64,000 bases of DNA, taken from contig JACJYP010000015.1 in assembly GCA_020636045.1 (NCBI GenBank), positions 1-64,000 of the forward strand, written 5' to 3'. Numbering within the stretch: the first letter of the stretch is position 1; each line of letters begins with the position of its first letter. Below are positions 18,646-27,424 of the stretch, piece after piece. The position numbers were made by a program, and so were the translations under genes. The DNA is from Lewinellaceae bacterium. Its GTDB lineage: Bacteria; Bacteroidota; Bacteroidia; Chitinophagales; Saprospiraceae. The notes under the pieces were generated by a model. That model worked only from the letters and a program-made list of their open reading frames with translations. It had not been told where the DNA came from and searched no databases.

Positions 18646-19401
18646 ATGCCAAATAAAAAACAATTTGTTTTTAAAATGAGATCATTTTTATCCATCATAC
18701 TCCTGGCTTTGTGTTTGCAATCCTCATTCTGCCAGACATCACCCTATCAGGTAAAAGGCTCCGGGGAGATTTGGTGGTATGGTGGAGGATTTAGCGGCAT
18801 CGGAATTTCACTGCTGCTGCGCAACAATGTACGTCCGCTAAACAGCGACCAGATACAAAGTCTTGATATTGAAAGCGTGCCGGCCTTCGACCGCTTTGCG
18901 ACAAGGCATTTTTCAGCCACCGCACGGAAACACAGCAATATTTTATGGCTCTCCTCCCCTGCCCTGCCCATCCTGCTCATGGCTGACAGGAATATCAGGA
19001 AAGACGCATCGGCGATCGGTACCATTATGGGAGAAGTGCTATTCGTCAACACAGCCCTGACGCTGATGACAAAGGAAATAGTCCACCGGCCACGCCCTTT
19101 TATGTACAACCCCGACGTGCCGATGTCGGAAAAACTGAAGCGGGATGCCAGGCTTTCCTTTTTCTCGGGGCATACTTCCACCCTGGCTGCTTTTTCATTT
19201 GCAACAGCAAAAGTCTGGTCGGACTACCATCCCGATTCGCGCTGGCGGCCGGCAGTATGGGCTGGAGCGGTCACTCTGCCCGTTGCGGTCGGGTATCTCA
19301 GGATGCGCGGCGGAAAACATTTCCTATCTGATGTGGCCGTCGGTTTTGTATGCGGGGCTGCAACCGGCTGGCTGATCCCCCACTTTCACCGGCGCCGTTA
19401 A
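18646..19401 (+). CDS. PAP2-family phosphatase
   Basis: 251 residues from 18646; an in-frame ATG at 18676 begins a tidier signal peptide (MRSFLSIILLALC) and could be the true start. The three-part acid phosphatase signature is present: KEIVHRPRP (KX6RP), FFSGHTS (SGH) and a late RMRGGKHFLSDV segment in which the SR is replaced but H and D are kept. Such enzymes dephosphorylate lipid phosphates such as undecaprenyl pyrophosphate or phosphatidylglycerol phosphate at the membrane's outer face. The substrate cannot be told from sequence alone. Confidence 0.85.
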   Translation: MPNKKQFVFKMRSFLSIILLALCLQSSFCQTSPYQVKGSGEIWWYGGGFSGIGISLLLRNNVRPLNSDQIQSLDIESVPAFDRFATRHFSATARKHSNILWLSSPALPILLMADRNIRKDASAIGTIMGEVLFVNTALTLMTKEIVHRPRPFMYNPDVPMSEKLKRDARLSFFSGHTSTLAAFSFATAKVWSDYHPDSRWRPAVWAGAVTLPVAVGYLRMRGGKHFLSDVAVGFVCGAATGWLIPHFHRRR

Positions 19402-19440
19402 CGAATTCAAAAGCCGCAAGTTCCCGAAAATCAACTTTTC

Positions 19441-19448
19441 TATCTTTG
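19441..19448 (+). promoter_or_regulatory. -7 element TATCTTTG
   Basis: An exact TAnnTTTG match 43 bases before the ATG at 19492; the -33 box is not evident. Confidence 0.4.
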
Positions 19449-19491
19449 CCTGCCCTGATCCGAAACATTTTCAAACACACCGGAACACAAC

Positions 19492-21018
19492 ATGACGTCT
19501 CTTCCCACCCTGATCATCTCGTTTGCCATCGCCGGCGCCTTGCTTACCGTATGGACGGTTTGGCAAAAAAAGCACAAAAACGTACTGTGGACATTCCTGC
19601 AACACTTTTGCGGCGTATGGTTCATCTTTTCCGGGTTGGTAAAAGCAGTGGACCCGATCGGCACCGCCTATAAAATGGAGGATTATTTCGCCGCCTTCGA
19701 GCAAACCTTTGAAGGACTGAACAATATGTTCAGCGGCCTGGCGCCCTTGTTCCCCTGGCTGGCGAAATCGAGTGAGGGTTTCTCAATTGTGATGATTGCA
19801 CTGGAGATCGCATTGGGCATTATGCTCATCGTGGGTTATACGAGAAAATGGACGGCGTGGCTGTTCTTCCTGCTGGTGTTCTTTTTTACGATCCTCACCG
19901 GATTCACCTACCTCACCGGCTTCGTGCCTTCCGACGCCAACTTCTTTGATTTTGCCAAATGGGGCCCCTACGTAAAAACCCAAATGCGGGTAACCGATTG
20001 CGGTTGTTTCGGCGATTTTATAAAACTGGACCCGAAAGTTTCTTTTTTCAAAGACCTCGGGCTGATGGTACCGGCCCTCATGTTTTTGCTCAGATCGAGA
20101 AACATGCACCAGTTGTGGACGGCGGGCCGCCGCAACACGATCGTTTTGTTCGGAACCCTGGCTTCGCTGCTACTGTGTGTGCGCAACACCTACTGGGACC
20201 TGCCCATGGTCGATTTCCGACCCTTCAAGGTAGGCTCCAACGTGCGCGAACGCAGAGAACTCGAAACCAACGCCAAAGTCGATATCCTGGGATGGGTGCT
20301 TGAAAACGACAGCCTGGGCAAAACGATCACCTACATGGAGCCCGAACCGAACGGCTACACCTATTTCAAGGAATACCCGAAAAATCAGGGCTGGCATGTA
20401 AAGGATCAGATACAAACAGATCTGTACATTGAGCAGGACGGCCAGCGCATTCCGGTTACCAAAACGAAGGTGAGCGAGTTTATCGTGGAAAGTGATGAAA
20501 ACGATGCCACCATAGAGGTTACGGAAGACCTCCTCAGTGAACCGGGCTACAGCATGATGATCGTGGCCTACAAACTCAAGGGTGAAAAACAGACGGAAAC
20601 GCTGGTATTGAGGGATACCACATGGGCCGTCGATACGATACAAGTTCGCAAAGACTCTTTCCAGTACCAGCCACGGATCGTTTCAGTTGATACCCGTACA
20701 GAAGAAAGAGAGATCATTATTCCCGACGCCGGCTACGCCGGGCGTTTCAGCGAACAAGTAAATCCACTTGCAGCAGCGGCAGAAAAAGCCGGCTGGAAGG
20801 TGTATGCGATCACGACCTATGGCGATGCCTCGGTTGCTGCCGATTTTGCAAAACGTATCGGCGCCGATTATCCTTTTTACAAAGCAGATGACAAACTGCT
20901 GAAAACGATCATCCGGGCCAATCCGGGTATCGTGATCTGGAAGGACGGCGTGGTGCTCGATATGTACCATCACCGCCACATCCCCAAAGCGGAGGCGTTG
21001 CTGGAGAAGTGGAAATAG
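19492..21018 (+). CDS. BT_3928-type DoxX/MauE-like membrane protein with thioredoxin-like tail
   Basis: 508 residues. The first ~240 form a DoxX/MauE-like membrane unit with several transmembrane segments and the motif DCGCFGD (169-175), found in MauE-type proteins linked to disulfide exchange. A periplasmic beta-rich region follows (about 240-400). The last ~85 residues have a thioredoxin-like outline (WKVYAITTYGD, GIVIWKDGVVL) but no CxxC. The layout matches the Bacteroidetes family known as BT_3928, usually described only as a DoxX family protein. A role in envelope redox is inference. It is convergent with msrA (gap of three bases), another thiol-redox gene. Confidence 0.8.
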   Translation: MTSLPTLIISFAIAGALLTVWTVWQKKHKNVLWTFLQHFCGVWFIFSGLVKAVDPIGTAYKMEDYFAAFEQTFEGLNNMFSGLAPLFPWLAKSSEGFSIVMIALEIALGIMLIVGYTRKWTAWLFFLLVFFFTILTGFTYLTGFVPSDANFFDFAKWGPYVKTQMRVTDCGCFGDFIKLDPKVSFFKDLGLMVPALMFLLRSRNMHQLWTAGRRNTIVLFGTLASLLLCVRNTYWDLPMVDFRPFKVGSNVRERRELETNAKVDILGWVLENDSLGKTITYMEPEPNGYTYFKEYPKNQGWHVKDQIQTDLYIEQDGQRIPVTKTKVSEFIVESDENDATIEVTEDLLSEPGYSMMIVAYKLKGEKQTETLVLRDTTWAVDTIQVRKDSFQYQPRIVSVDTRTEEREIIIPDAGYAGRFSEQVNPLAAAAEKAGWKVYAITTYGDASVAADFAKRIGADYPFYKADDKLLKTIIRANPGIVIWKDGVVLDMYHHRHIPKAEALLEKWK

Positions 21019-21021
21019 GGC

Positions 21022-21711
21022 TTACTGCCCAACCAGCGACCTGCCGGGTTTGATCAGATCGGGAATTTGTTTCTGCGTGCGGCGCAGCCTGGGCAACGAT
21101 TCATGCTGAACGTAGGGATTGCCGGGATTATGCTCTACATAATCCTGATGATACCCTTCCGCCGGCCAGAACTTCGTAAACGGCGCAATTTGCACGGCGA
21201 TCGGTCTGCTGTATTTGCCTGAACTTTCCAGTTCCGAGATATACCGCTCGGCCAATGCTTTTTCCGTGTCATTGCGGTAGAAAATGACCGAACGGTACTG
21301 CGTACCCATATCGGGCCCTTGTCCGTTCACCTGGGTCGGGTCGATGGATGCAAAATACACCCTGAGTAAAGTCGGGTAATCCACTACGCTGGAATCGTAA
21401 TATACTTCTACCGACTCGGCATGCCCGGTCGAGCCCGATCCAACTTCTTCATAGGTTGGATTGAGTTTGCTGCCCCCCGAATAACCGGAAATCACTTCGG
21501 CGACACCTTTCACACTTTCATAAACTGCTTCCTCGCACCAGAAGCACCCTGCGGCAAACGTAGCACGGTGATATTTGCCTAAATCCCCGGCTGCGGGTTT
21601 ATCAGAACTCACATCCGGCATGCCGGGGTGTTTGCTCTCGGCTTTTCTGGCAGTACAGTTTGCAAATGCCAATGACAGGGAAACAAGTAGAAACAGACTT
21701 GACTTGTACAT
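21022..21711 (-). CDS. msrA: Peptide-methionine (S)-S-oxide reductase, predicted lipoprotein
   Basis: 229 residues from the ATG at 21711; the longer frame begins only with a TTG at 21732. It reduces methionine-S-sulfoxide in oxidised proteins. The active-site motif GCFWCEEA has the catalytic Cys at 56; HAESVEVYYD and GYHQDY segments are also present. An N-terminal hydrophobic signal ends in ANC (Cys19), a loose lipobox, so the enzyme is probably anchored in the periplasm or outer membrane rather than cytoplasmic. No MsrB domain is fused. It lies downstream of the M1 peptidase on the same strand, with a 163-bp gap. Confidence 0.93.
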   Translation of the reverse strand: MYKSSLFLLVSLSLAFANCTARKAESKHPGMPDVSSDKPAAGDLGKYHRATFAAGCFWCEEAVYESVKGVAEVISGYSGGSKLNPTYEEVGSGSTGHAESVEVYYDSSVVDYPTLLRVYFASIDPTQVNGQGPDMGTQYRSVIFYRNDTEKALAERYISELESSGKYSRPIAVQIAPFTKFWPAEGYHQDYVEHNPGNPYVQHESLPRLRRTQKQIPDLIKPGRSLVGQ

Positions 21712-21874
21712 ATGATTGAGATTGCGTTTCAAATGGATATTGTTCTTCGGCCGGGCAAAACCTGCACCGCAAATTCAACCTTTTAACGGCCAAGGACTCA
21801 ATATGGTACAAGAAACCGGGGCGTGACGGCCCAAACCGCATCGACTGTCCTGGCCGCGACACTCCCGGTTTGCA

Positions 21875-23743
21875 TTATTTTTTCCGGTACACGTTGTTTG
21901 ATTTATCTATGTCCGGGGTATGCGGACCGCCCAGCAAGATCTCCTCGATGTTTTTTTCGGTCTGCATCTCTATCTCCAGCGTTCTATTTCCTCTTTTCCA
22001 GATTTCGATAGAGTAATGGATATGCTCCGTTGAACCATCGTCAAATTTGATGGCGAGGTCCACAGGCACCGGCTTTTCCCCTTTTGATTCCACCAGTATC
22101 TTTTTTTTGCCGACCTGTTCCGTTACGTTTGAAATGGCCAGATCGGGCACCCCGTCGTCGAAAAACCAGCGCTTCCAGAACCAGTTCAGATCGACGCCTG
22201 TGCCTGCATTCATACAGTTAAAAAAATCATAGGGGATCGGGTGTTTGCCATTCCAGGTGCGGATGTAGTGGTGCAATCCTTTCAAAAACAACTCGTCGCC
22301 GAGCATGTCTTTTACAAACAAATATCCCATGGCGGGCTTGGGGTAAGAATTGACAAACATCGCAGCGCCCGATTGATGCGTCGTGAGGGTCATGACGGGC
22401 AAATCCGTCTCGGTGCCGGCCACTCGCTCGTAACCCGACACGCCGTATGTATCCACAAGTGTGGTATCAATGATCGGGGATATCAGCCATTCGCCGATGG
22501 TGGCCCAGCCTTCATCCATCCAGCCATATTTGGTTTCATTGGTGCCCATGTAGAACGGGAACATCGTGTGAAATATCTCGTGATCGGTCAGTTCGATACT
22601 TTCCGCCCGGTCCTCCACAGGGTTGTCATTGACCATCATGGGGTATTCCATTTGGTCCAACCCGTCAAAAACCGTTTCATGGGCGTATGGGAAAGGCCAT
22701 TTTGGAAACACGTAACTCATGGCCTCTACGGTCTTTCGTGCGTCTTCCAGTACCAGAAAATAGTCCAGGTGTTTGGGATTGAATACGGCATCTACCCGGG
22801 TGCGGCGTCCGGAGGCCGGATCGACCTTTACGCTGCTCGATTTCCAGATATAGTGATTGCTCACTGCAAAGGCGACGTCCGTCACGTGCCGCGCCTCAAA
22901 ACGGAAGGTATTTTTGTCGTTTTTGGCCGTGATATTGCCCGCCTTCAAGTCTACCGTATCGACAATCGTGGCAAGCGCATCGTTCTGTTCTACCATTTTA
23001 AGCCGTTCACAGTACCCGGGGGCCAGCACTTCGTCGCAGTTCAGCAAATCTCCGGTCGCCCAAACGAGGAAATCAGTCGGCACTTTTACTGCCAGTTTGA
23101 AATTGCAGAAATCGTTGTAAAATTCCTGTGTTCCCAGATATGGATTGTTATTCCACCCGTCGATATCATCGTACACTGCGATCCGCGGGAAAAAATACGC
23201 CACAAAACTGGCGCCTTCTTCTACCTCGCCGGTGCGGATATGGGAGCCTTTATTCAATACATAGGAGTAATCGATCTCGAAACGGGCCGATGCCCCCGGC
23301 GCCAGAGGATTGATTCGGACACGCATGTTGGTTCCATTGGCGCGCCTGTTTATGTTTTGCTGTGGCTCGCCGTTCACCAGAAACCGGGAGAACTGAATGC
23401 CGTCGCTAAGATCATCCGGTCGAACCGCCATCATCCGGCGGGATCCTTTCCGGTACAGGTTCGGATACAGAAAGAAAGCGATCTCACGAAGCGTATCAGG
23501 GCTGTTGTTGTAATAGACGATCGATTCTGTGCCGGCGATCAGCCTTGTCGTCGGGTCAAATTCTACCGATATATCGTAATCCGCGCTGTTTTGCCAGTAC
23601 ATTTTGCCCGGCATACCGTCGTGGCTTCTCGTTCCTTTGTCAAATGCCGCCTGAAGATTACGCGGCATGGGCAGGCCGCCTTGTGCCATCACGTCTGAAG
23701 CGAACAAGATCAGGGCAAGGGGCAGAAAAACTTTAGATAGCAT
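21875..23743 (-). CDS. M1 family zinc aminopeptidase, exported
   Basis: 622 residues with a signal peptide (about 1-20, ending VMAQ). The zinc site is HEIFH followed 18 residues later by the third ligand Glu in MDEGW, the exact HExxH-X18-E spacing of gluzincins of family M1. The exopeptidase motif GAMEN appears as QMEYPM, a variant seen in many Bacteroidetes M1 proteins. An N-terminal beta saddle domain precedes the catalytic domain, and a short C-terminal beta domain follows. It is likely a periplasmic or surface aminopeptidase for peptide scavenging. The start at 23743 is the one that gives the signal peptide. Confidence 0.92.
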   Translation of the reverse strand: MLSKVFLPLALILFASDVMAQGGLPMPRNLQAAFDKGTRSHDGMPGKMYWQNSADYDISVEFDPTTRLIAGTESIVYYNNSPDTLREIAFFLYPNLYRKGSRRMMAVRPDDLSDGIQFSRFLVNGEPQQNINRRANGTNMRVRINPLAPGASARFEIDYSYVLNKGSHIRTGEVEEGASFVAYFFPRIAVYDDIDGWNNNPYLGTQEFYNDFCNFKLAVKVPTDFLVWATGDLLNCDEVLAPGYCERLKMVEQNDALATIVDTVDLKAGNITAKNDKNTFRFEARHVTDVAFAVSNHYIWKSSSVKVDPASGRRTRVDAVFNPKHLDYFLVLEDARKTVEAMSYVFPKWPFPYAHETVFDGLDQMEYPMMVNDNPVEDRAESIELTDHEIFHTMFPFYMGTNETKYGWMDEGWATIGEWLISPIIDTTLVDTYGVSGYERVAGTETDLPVMTLTTHQSGAAMFVNSYPKPAMGYLFVKDMLGDELFLKGLHHYIRTWNGKHPIPYDFFNCMNAGTGVDLNWFWKRWFFDDGVPDLAISNVTEQVGKKKILVESKGEKPVPVDLAIKFDDGSTEHIHYSIEIWKRGNRTLEIEMQTEKNIEEILLGGPHTPDIDKSNNVYRKK

Positions 23744-23797
23744 GAAAAAAGCGGTTTTGATTGAAAGACTCTTTGGATTTGGAAATTTTGTTGCAGG

Positions 23798-25219
23798 CTA
23801 GTCGGCTTTAAATTCGTCTGACCATTTGGTATGAAAAGTACCTTCGCGGTCGATGCGCTCATAGGTGTGAGCGCCGAAATAATCGCGCTGTGCCTGGATC
23901 AGATTGGCAGGAAGCCAGTCGCGTCTGTATGAATCGAAATAAGACAGGCAGGCCATCATTGCAGGTATCGGAATGCCGTTGTCGACGGCCAGTTTTACGA
24001 TATGCCTCGTCGATTCCTGTGCGGCCTCCAGTTTTTCAGCGAATGTGCCGTCAAGCAGGAGGTTGGGCAACGATGGATTTTGCGCATATGCGGTACGAAT
24101 ATCTTCCAGCAATGCCGCCCTGATAATGCAGCCTCCACGCCAGAGCCCGGCCACTTCGGAAAAATTCAACTCATAACCATAGGACTCAGAAGCGCTATGC
24201 AAAAGCGACATGCCCTGTGCATATGCGATGATCGTGGCAAAATACAGGGCCTCTTCGGCGATCAGCGTCAGCGATTTTCTGTCTCCCGGCTCATTTGCTG
24301 AAGCGCGATACAAGGAACTGGCGGCCGATCGTTCTTTTTCCCGGGCCGACATGTCTCGTTGCGTGACCGCCATGTCGATCACCGGGATCGGCACATGCAT
24401 GTCAAAAGCATTTTGTGAGGTCCACATCCCTGTACCCTTTTGCCTGGCGCTCCCTCTGATCATATCGATCAGTCTGTTGTCGCTCAGTTCGTCAGGTTGT
24501 AAAAAAATGTTCGCAGTGATGCCGATCAGGAAAGATCGCAGCCTCCCCTGATTCCAGCCGGCAAATGTTTCATGCAGGTCATCATTGTTCAGGCCTCCCG
24601 CTTCCCGGAGAAGATGATAGGTTTCTGCGATCAGTTGCATCAAGCCATATTCGATGCCGTTGTGCACCATTTTCACATAGTGCCCGGCCGAGCGCGGCCC
24701 CAGCCATCCTACACAAGGGATACCACCCACCTTGGCAGCAATGGCCTCCAGCACCAGTGCGAGGCGCAGGTAGTCTTCACGCGCGCCGCCGGGCATGATA
24801 CTCGGTCCGTAACGGGCGCCGGACGCTCCGCCCGATACCCCGATCCCCATAAACCGAATGCCTTTGCTGCTTAATTCTGAAAACCTTCGATCCGTATCCG
24901 AAAAATGCGAGTTGCCGCAATCCGCCAGCAAGTCCCCGGGCTGCAATTCCGGCAACAATTCCCGGATGACGGTATCGACCGTTTTGCCTGCTGGGACAAG
25001 CAACAGGATCGCACGCGGACTCGCCAGTGCCGACAGGAACTTGTCAAGCCTGGTCGTACAAAAAATACTGCGGCCTTCACTTGCTTCTCTTAAGGCCGAC
25101 ACCTTTGCTTCATCCTGATCGAAACCGGCCACGGAAAAACCGCAGTCACTCATGTTCAGGATCAGATTGCGCCCCATTGTGCCCAAGCCGATCACACCAT
25201 AGTCGTATTGTTCATCCAT
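23798..25219 (-). CDS. gnd: 6-phosphogluconate dehydrogenase, decarboxylating
   Basis: 473 residues, the size of the long (NADP-type) enzyme. It converts 6-phosphogluconate to ribulose 5-phosphate and CO2 with NADP reduction in the oxidative pentose phosphate pathway. An N-terminal Rossmann domain with GLGTMGRN (residues 12-19) leads to the substrate motif GVSGGASGARYGPS and a helical domain with the catalytic Lys in HYVKMVHNGIEYG. RRDWLPANLIQAQRDYFGAH near the C-terminus is the canonical dimer tail. Neither zwf nor pgl is next to it; the intergenic repeat region lies upstream. Confidence 0.96.
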   Translation of the reverse strand: MDEQYDYGVIGLGTMGRNLILNMSDCGFSVAGFDQDEAKVSALREASEGRSIFCTTRLDKFLSALASPRAILLLVPAGKTVDTVIRELLPELQPGDLLADCGNSHFSDTDRRFSELSSKGIRFMGIGVSGGASGARYGPSIMPGGAREDYLRLALVLEAIAAKVGGIPCVGWLGPRSAGHYVKMVHNGIEYGLMQLIAETYHLLREAGGLNNDDLHETFAGWNQGRLRSFLIGITANIFLQPDELSDNRLIDMIRGSARQKGTGMWTSQNAFDMHVPIPVIDMAVTQRDMSAREKERSAASSLYRASANEPGDRKSLTLIAEEALYFATIIAYAQGMSLLHSASESYGYELNFSEVAGLWRGGCIIRAALLEDIRTAYAQNPSLPNLLLDGTFAEKLEAAQESTRHIVKLAVDNGIPIPAMMACLSYFDSYRRDWLPANLIQAQRDYFGAHTYERIDREGTFHTKWSDEFKAD

Positions 25220-25856
25220 AGTTCAACGTGGATTTTGAATAGGTATTGGGATACATATATTGCAAATCAACCCTTTACAGACGGGTAAGACACAACAGGG
25301 TTTGTGCCTGACCACAAGACACCAGGCGCAAAGGAGTAATGTGCAGCGACAAACGCCCTTTGTGTAGTCGCTGCAAGGTTCCTTGTCAAGACAAACACCC
25401 TTTGTGTAGTCGTTGCAAGGTTCCTTGTCAAGACAAACACCCTTTGTGTAGTCGTTGCAAGGTTCCTTGTCAAGACAAACGCCCTTTGTGTAGTCGTTGC
25501 AAGGTTCCTTGTCAAGACAAACACCCTTTGTGTAGTCGTTGCAAGGTTCCTTGTCAAGACAAACACCCTTTGTGTAGTCACAACAAGGTTGAGTGTCAAG
25601 ACAAACGCCCTTTATGTAACGAGTTCAGTTTGATGCATAGCGGCGGGACAGAGCCCCTTTCAGACTTAAAAAGCGCCGTTTCGAAAGATGCCGGGCAGTT
25701 TTTATCCAGCCGCTTGATCCATATACCAAACTGACTTCGGGCGCCGAAGGTCATGCAATTCCACGAGAACGGCCCGTCCTGATACATAGAAAATTTGGTC
25801 TACCCGGAATGCCGGATAGAAAACGAAATCTCAATAAGAAAAGTACAGTACTGAGA
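25220..25856. other. Gene-free interval holding the 42-bp tandem array
   Basis: This 637-bp interval between gnd and the DUF1761 gene (both minus strand) has no ORF with protein-like features outside the repeat. It holds the tandem array (25348-25620), a hairpin CTTCGG-GCG-CCGAAG (25735-25749) without a T-run, and a small palindrome AGTACAGTACT (25843-25853). No TAnnTTTG match was noticed for gnd. Confidence 0.6.
25348..25620. repeat. 42-bp tandem direct repeat, six full copies plus a partial one
   Basis: Units start at 25348, 25390, 25432, 25474, 25516 and 25558, each beginning GACAAAC; a degenerate seventh begins at 25600. Copies 2, 3 and 5 are identical; copy 4 differs at one base (CGC for CAC), copy 1 at two; copy 6 diverges in its second half. 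There are no spacers, so it is not CRISPR. Each unit has local dyads: CAAG-GTTC-CTTG inside a longer imperfect stem GTC...GAC, and ACAC-CCTTT-GTGT. Because 42 is divisible by three, frames stay open on both strands: a Cys-rich plus-strand frame (25339-25734) and a minus-strand frame (25267-25599). Confidence 0.95.
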
Positions 25857-26357
25857 TCAGGGCATTGAACAGATGACGCCAGCCATCAGCGCCAGGGTCA
25901 CGGTCCAGTATCCGACATTTACAGCGATATACTTGAACCCTTTGCGCTCAAACAACGCGTTGGTGCCCAGCACCGGCAGCACGAAAAAGATACCTGCCAA
26001 TGCACCGTGTACGACCCCGTGCCTGAATGTCCGGAAGTTGCTGCCGTATTTGGCCATAAAGTCGCTTGCCAACCGGCCCACTTCCGACTGCGGGTCCTGC
26101 AAGCCGGGTTCGTTCATCAGGATAGAGAACAGATGCCATTGGTGAACGGCCAGGAAGTTGACCTCGATCGAGAGCAGCAGGCTCAGAAATAGCGATACAC
26201 CGAAGATCACGGGCATATTGGCGCCTTTCAGCGATTCTTCGGTCAGGCCACTTGCTTTCATCCAGGCGCCCCCGAATACTTTCGGATTGTACCAGATAAA
26301 TCCCAATACCATTGGTATCAGCGTGGCGATAATAACGGCGATCCAGTTAAAGCTCAT
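25857..26357 (-). CDS. DUF1761 family membrane protein
   Basis: 166 residues with four predicted membrane segments: one at the start (WIAVIIATLIPMVLGFIWYN), one near 48-65, and two in the second half. The opening with GFIWYNPKVFGGAWMK is the hallmark of DUF1761, a family of unknown function common in Bacteroidetes. It follows the kinase gene on the same strand after a 32-bp gap and may be the last gene of the run that starts with the LytS/LytTR pair. Confidence 0.8.
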   Translation of the reverse strand: MSFNWIAVIIATLIPMVLGFIWYNPKVFGGAWMKASGLTEESLKGANMPVIFGVSLFLSLLLSIEVNFLAVHQWHLFSILMNEPGLQDPQSEVGRLASDFMAKYGSNFRTFRHGVVHGALAGIFFVLPVLGTNALFERKGFKYIAVNVGYWTVTLALMAGVICSMP

Positions 26358-26389
26358 ACAATTTTCGTTTTAGTTTATGATGCCCAAAT

Positions 26390-27424
26390 TTAATCAGACC
26401 GTTGTTCATTCAGGTGTGAATCGACCATCTTTGTCAATTGGAGCCAATATGACGATAATAAACTCCAGTATTGCTTCATCATTTCCTGCTTTTCCGTTTT
26501 GTGCGAGGTATCAAGCACGGTGACCTTAAGCCGCACATTCGCGCGGTATGCCTTGTAGTATAAAAACAACGCTTCGTCTTCCGGAGTGATCAGACAGGCG
26601 TGTTTCTCCGTGTAAAACCGAAGCAAGGCCTCTGCAAGGTCCGGTCTTTTGAAAAATTCGAGGTCCATCGCGAGAAATGCCAGTTCGTCCAGCACGTCCA
26701 GGTGGCGCAAACGCGCATCGAACTCTATACAATCGAAGAGGATCGGATCATCTGTCAGGAAAATATTTCTGGAATGCAGGTCGCCGTGGCCGTCTACGCG
26801 GAAACCGGCGCGCGAACGTTCGTTCATGCGACCCTTAAGAGATGTAATAATGCCGGGCAGGGTACGCTCCATTTCATTGAGTTCCGCAAGTACCTGTGTG
26901 CCCAGGTGATGTGACAACGCCTGGTTGTGGCTGAAGATCGCAGAAAAGTCGCGGATCAGCACTCCCATATCGATGTTGCGGTGCCGCATAGTGTGCTGCC
27001 GGTGAAATGCCGCGAGTTTGTACGCCAGTTTTTTCATGTCCTCCGCTTTCACGTCTCCGGCGCGCAGCAACACATCCAACTCTCGGGAATTGTCTTCCTT
27101 TCGCATCCAGACTGCATAATCGAACGCCGGTCGGTTCTTGACGCCGATATGCAGATCGCCATCTTTCCAGCCTATTGGCAATACCCCCAAATACGTATCA
27201 GGGGCAAGACGGCGATTGAGCCGGTACTCCTCTTTGCAGTAGCGCGCGCGCAAGGAAGTTGTGCTGAAATCGAGAAAAGAGAAGCGGACCGGCTTTTTGA
27301 TCTTGAAAGCGTAATCGGGACTCAGGATGACCCAGGAAATATGCGTGGATACCAAACGGGCCGGAGAAGAGGCGCCGGGAAAGGCCCTCCTTTCAAAAAG
27401 GTCGGCTACTTGTTTGTCATCCAT
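26390..27424 (-). CDS. APH-like phosphotransferase (COG2187 type)
   Basis: 344 residues from the ATG at 27424, which overlaps the end of the upstream P-loop gene by 8 bases; a start 12 codons earlier (27460) is possible. The fold is aminoglycoside-phosphotransferase-like: a catalytic loop GHGDLHSRNIFL and the metal-binding Asp in LFDCIEFDARLRHLD. In many bacteria this domain is fused in front of a COG0645 P-loop kinase domain in one polypeptide. Here the two are separate genes in the reverse order. The natural substrate of the family is not known to me; antibiotic resistance should not be assumed. Confidence 0.8.
   Translation of the reverse strand: MDDKQVADLFERRAFPGASSPARLVSTHISWVILSPDYAFKIKKPVRFSFLDFSTTSLRARYCKEEYRLNRRLAPDTYLGVLPIGWKDGDLHIGVKNRPAFDYAVWMRKEDNSRELDVLLRAGDVKAEDMKKLAYKLAAFHRQHTMRHRNIDMGVLIRDFSAIFSHNQALSHHLGTQVLAELNEMERTLPGIITSLKGRMNERSRAGFRVDGHGDLHSRNIFLTDDPILFDCIEFDARLRHLDVLDELAFLAMDLEFFKRPDLAEALLRFYTEKHACLITPEDEALFLYYKAYRANVRLKVTVLDTSHKTEKQEMMKQYWSLLSSYWLQLTKMVDSHLNEQRSD

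Noticed and set aside
22241..23698. Plus-strand ORF of 485 residues opposite the M1 peptidase
   Set aside because: The opposite strand encodes the peptidase with complete HExxH-X18-E; the plus frame has only shadow composition.
25348..25620. CRISPR array
   Set aside because: The units are joined head to tail with no unique spacers, and no cas-like gene lies nearby.
26390..27424. Aminoglycoside resistance gene
   Set aside because: The fold is APH-like, but the family is chromosomal and usually fused to a P-loop kinase; nothing indicates drug modification.
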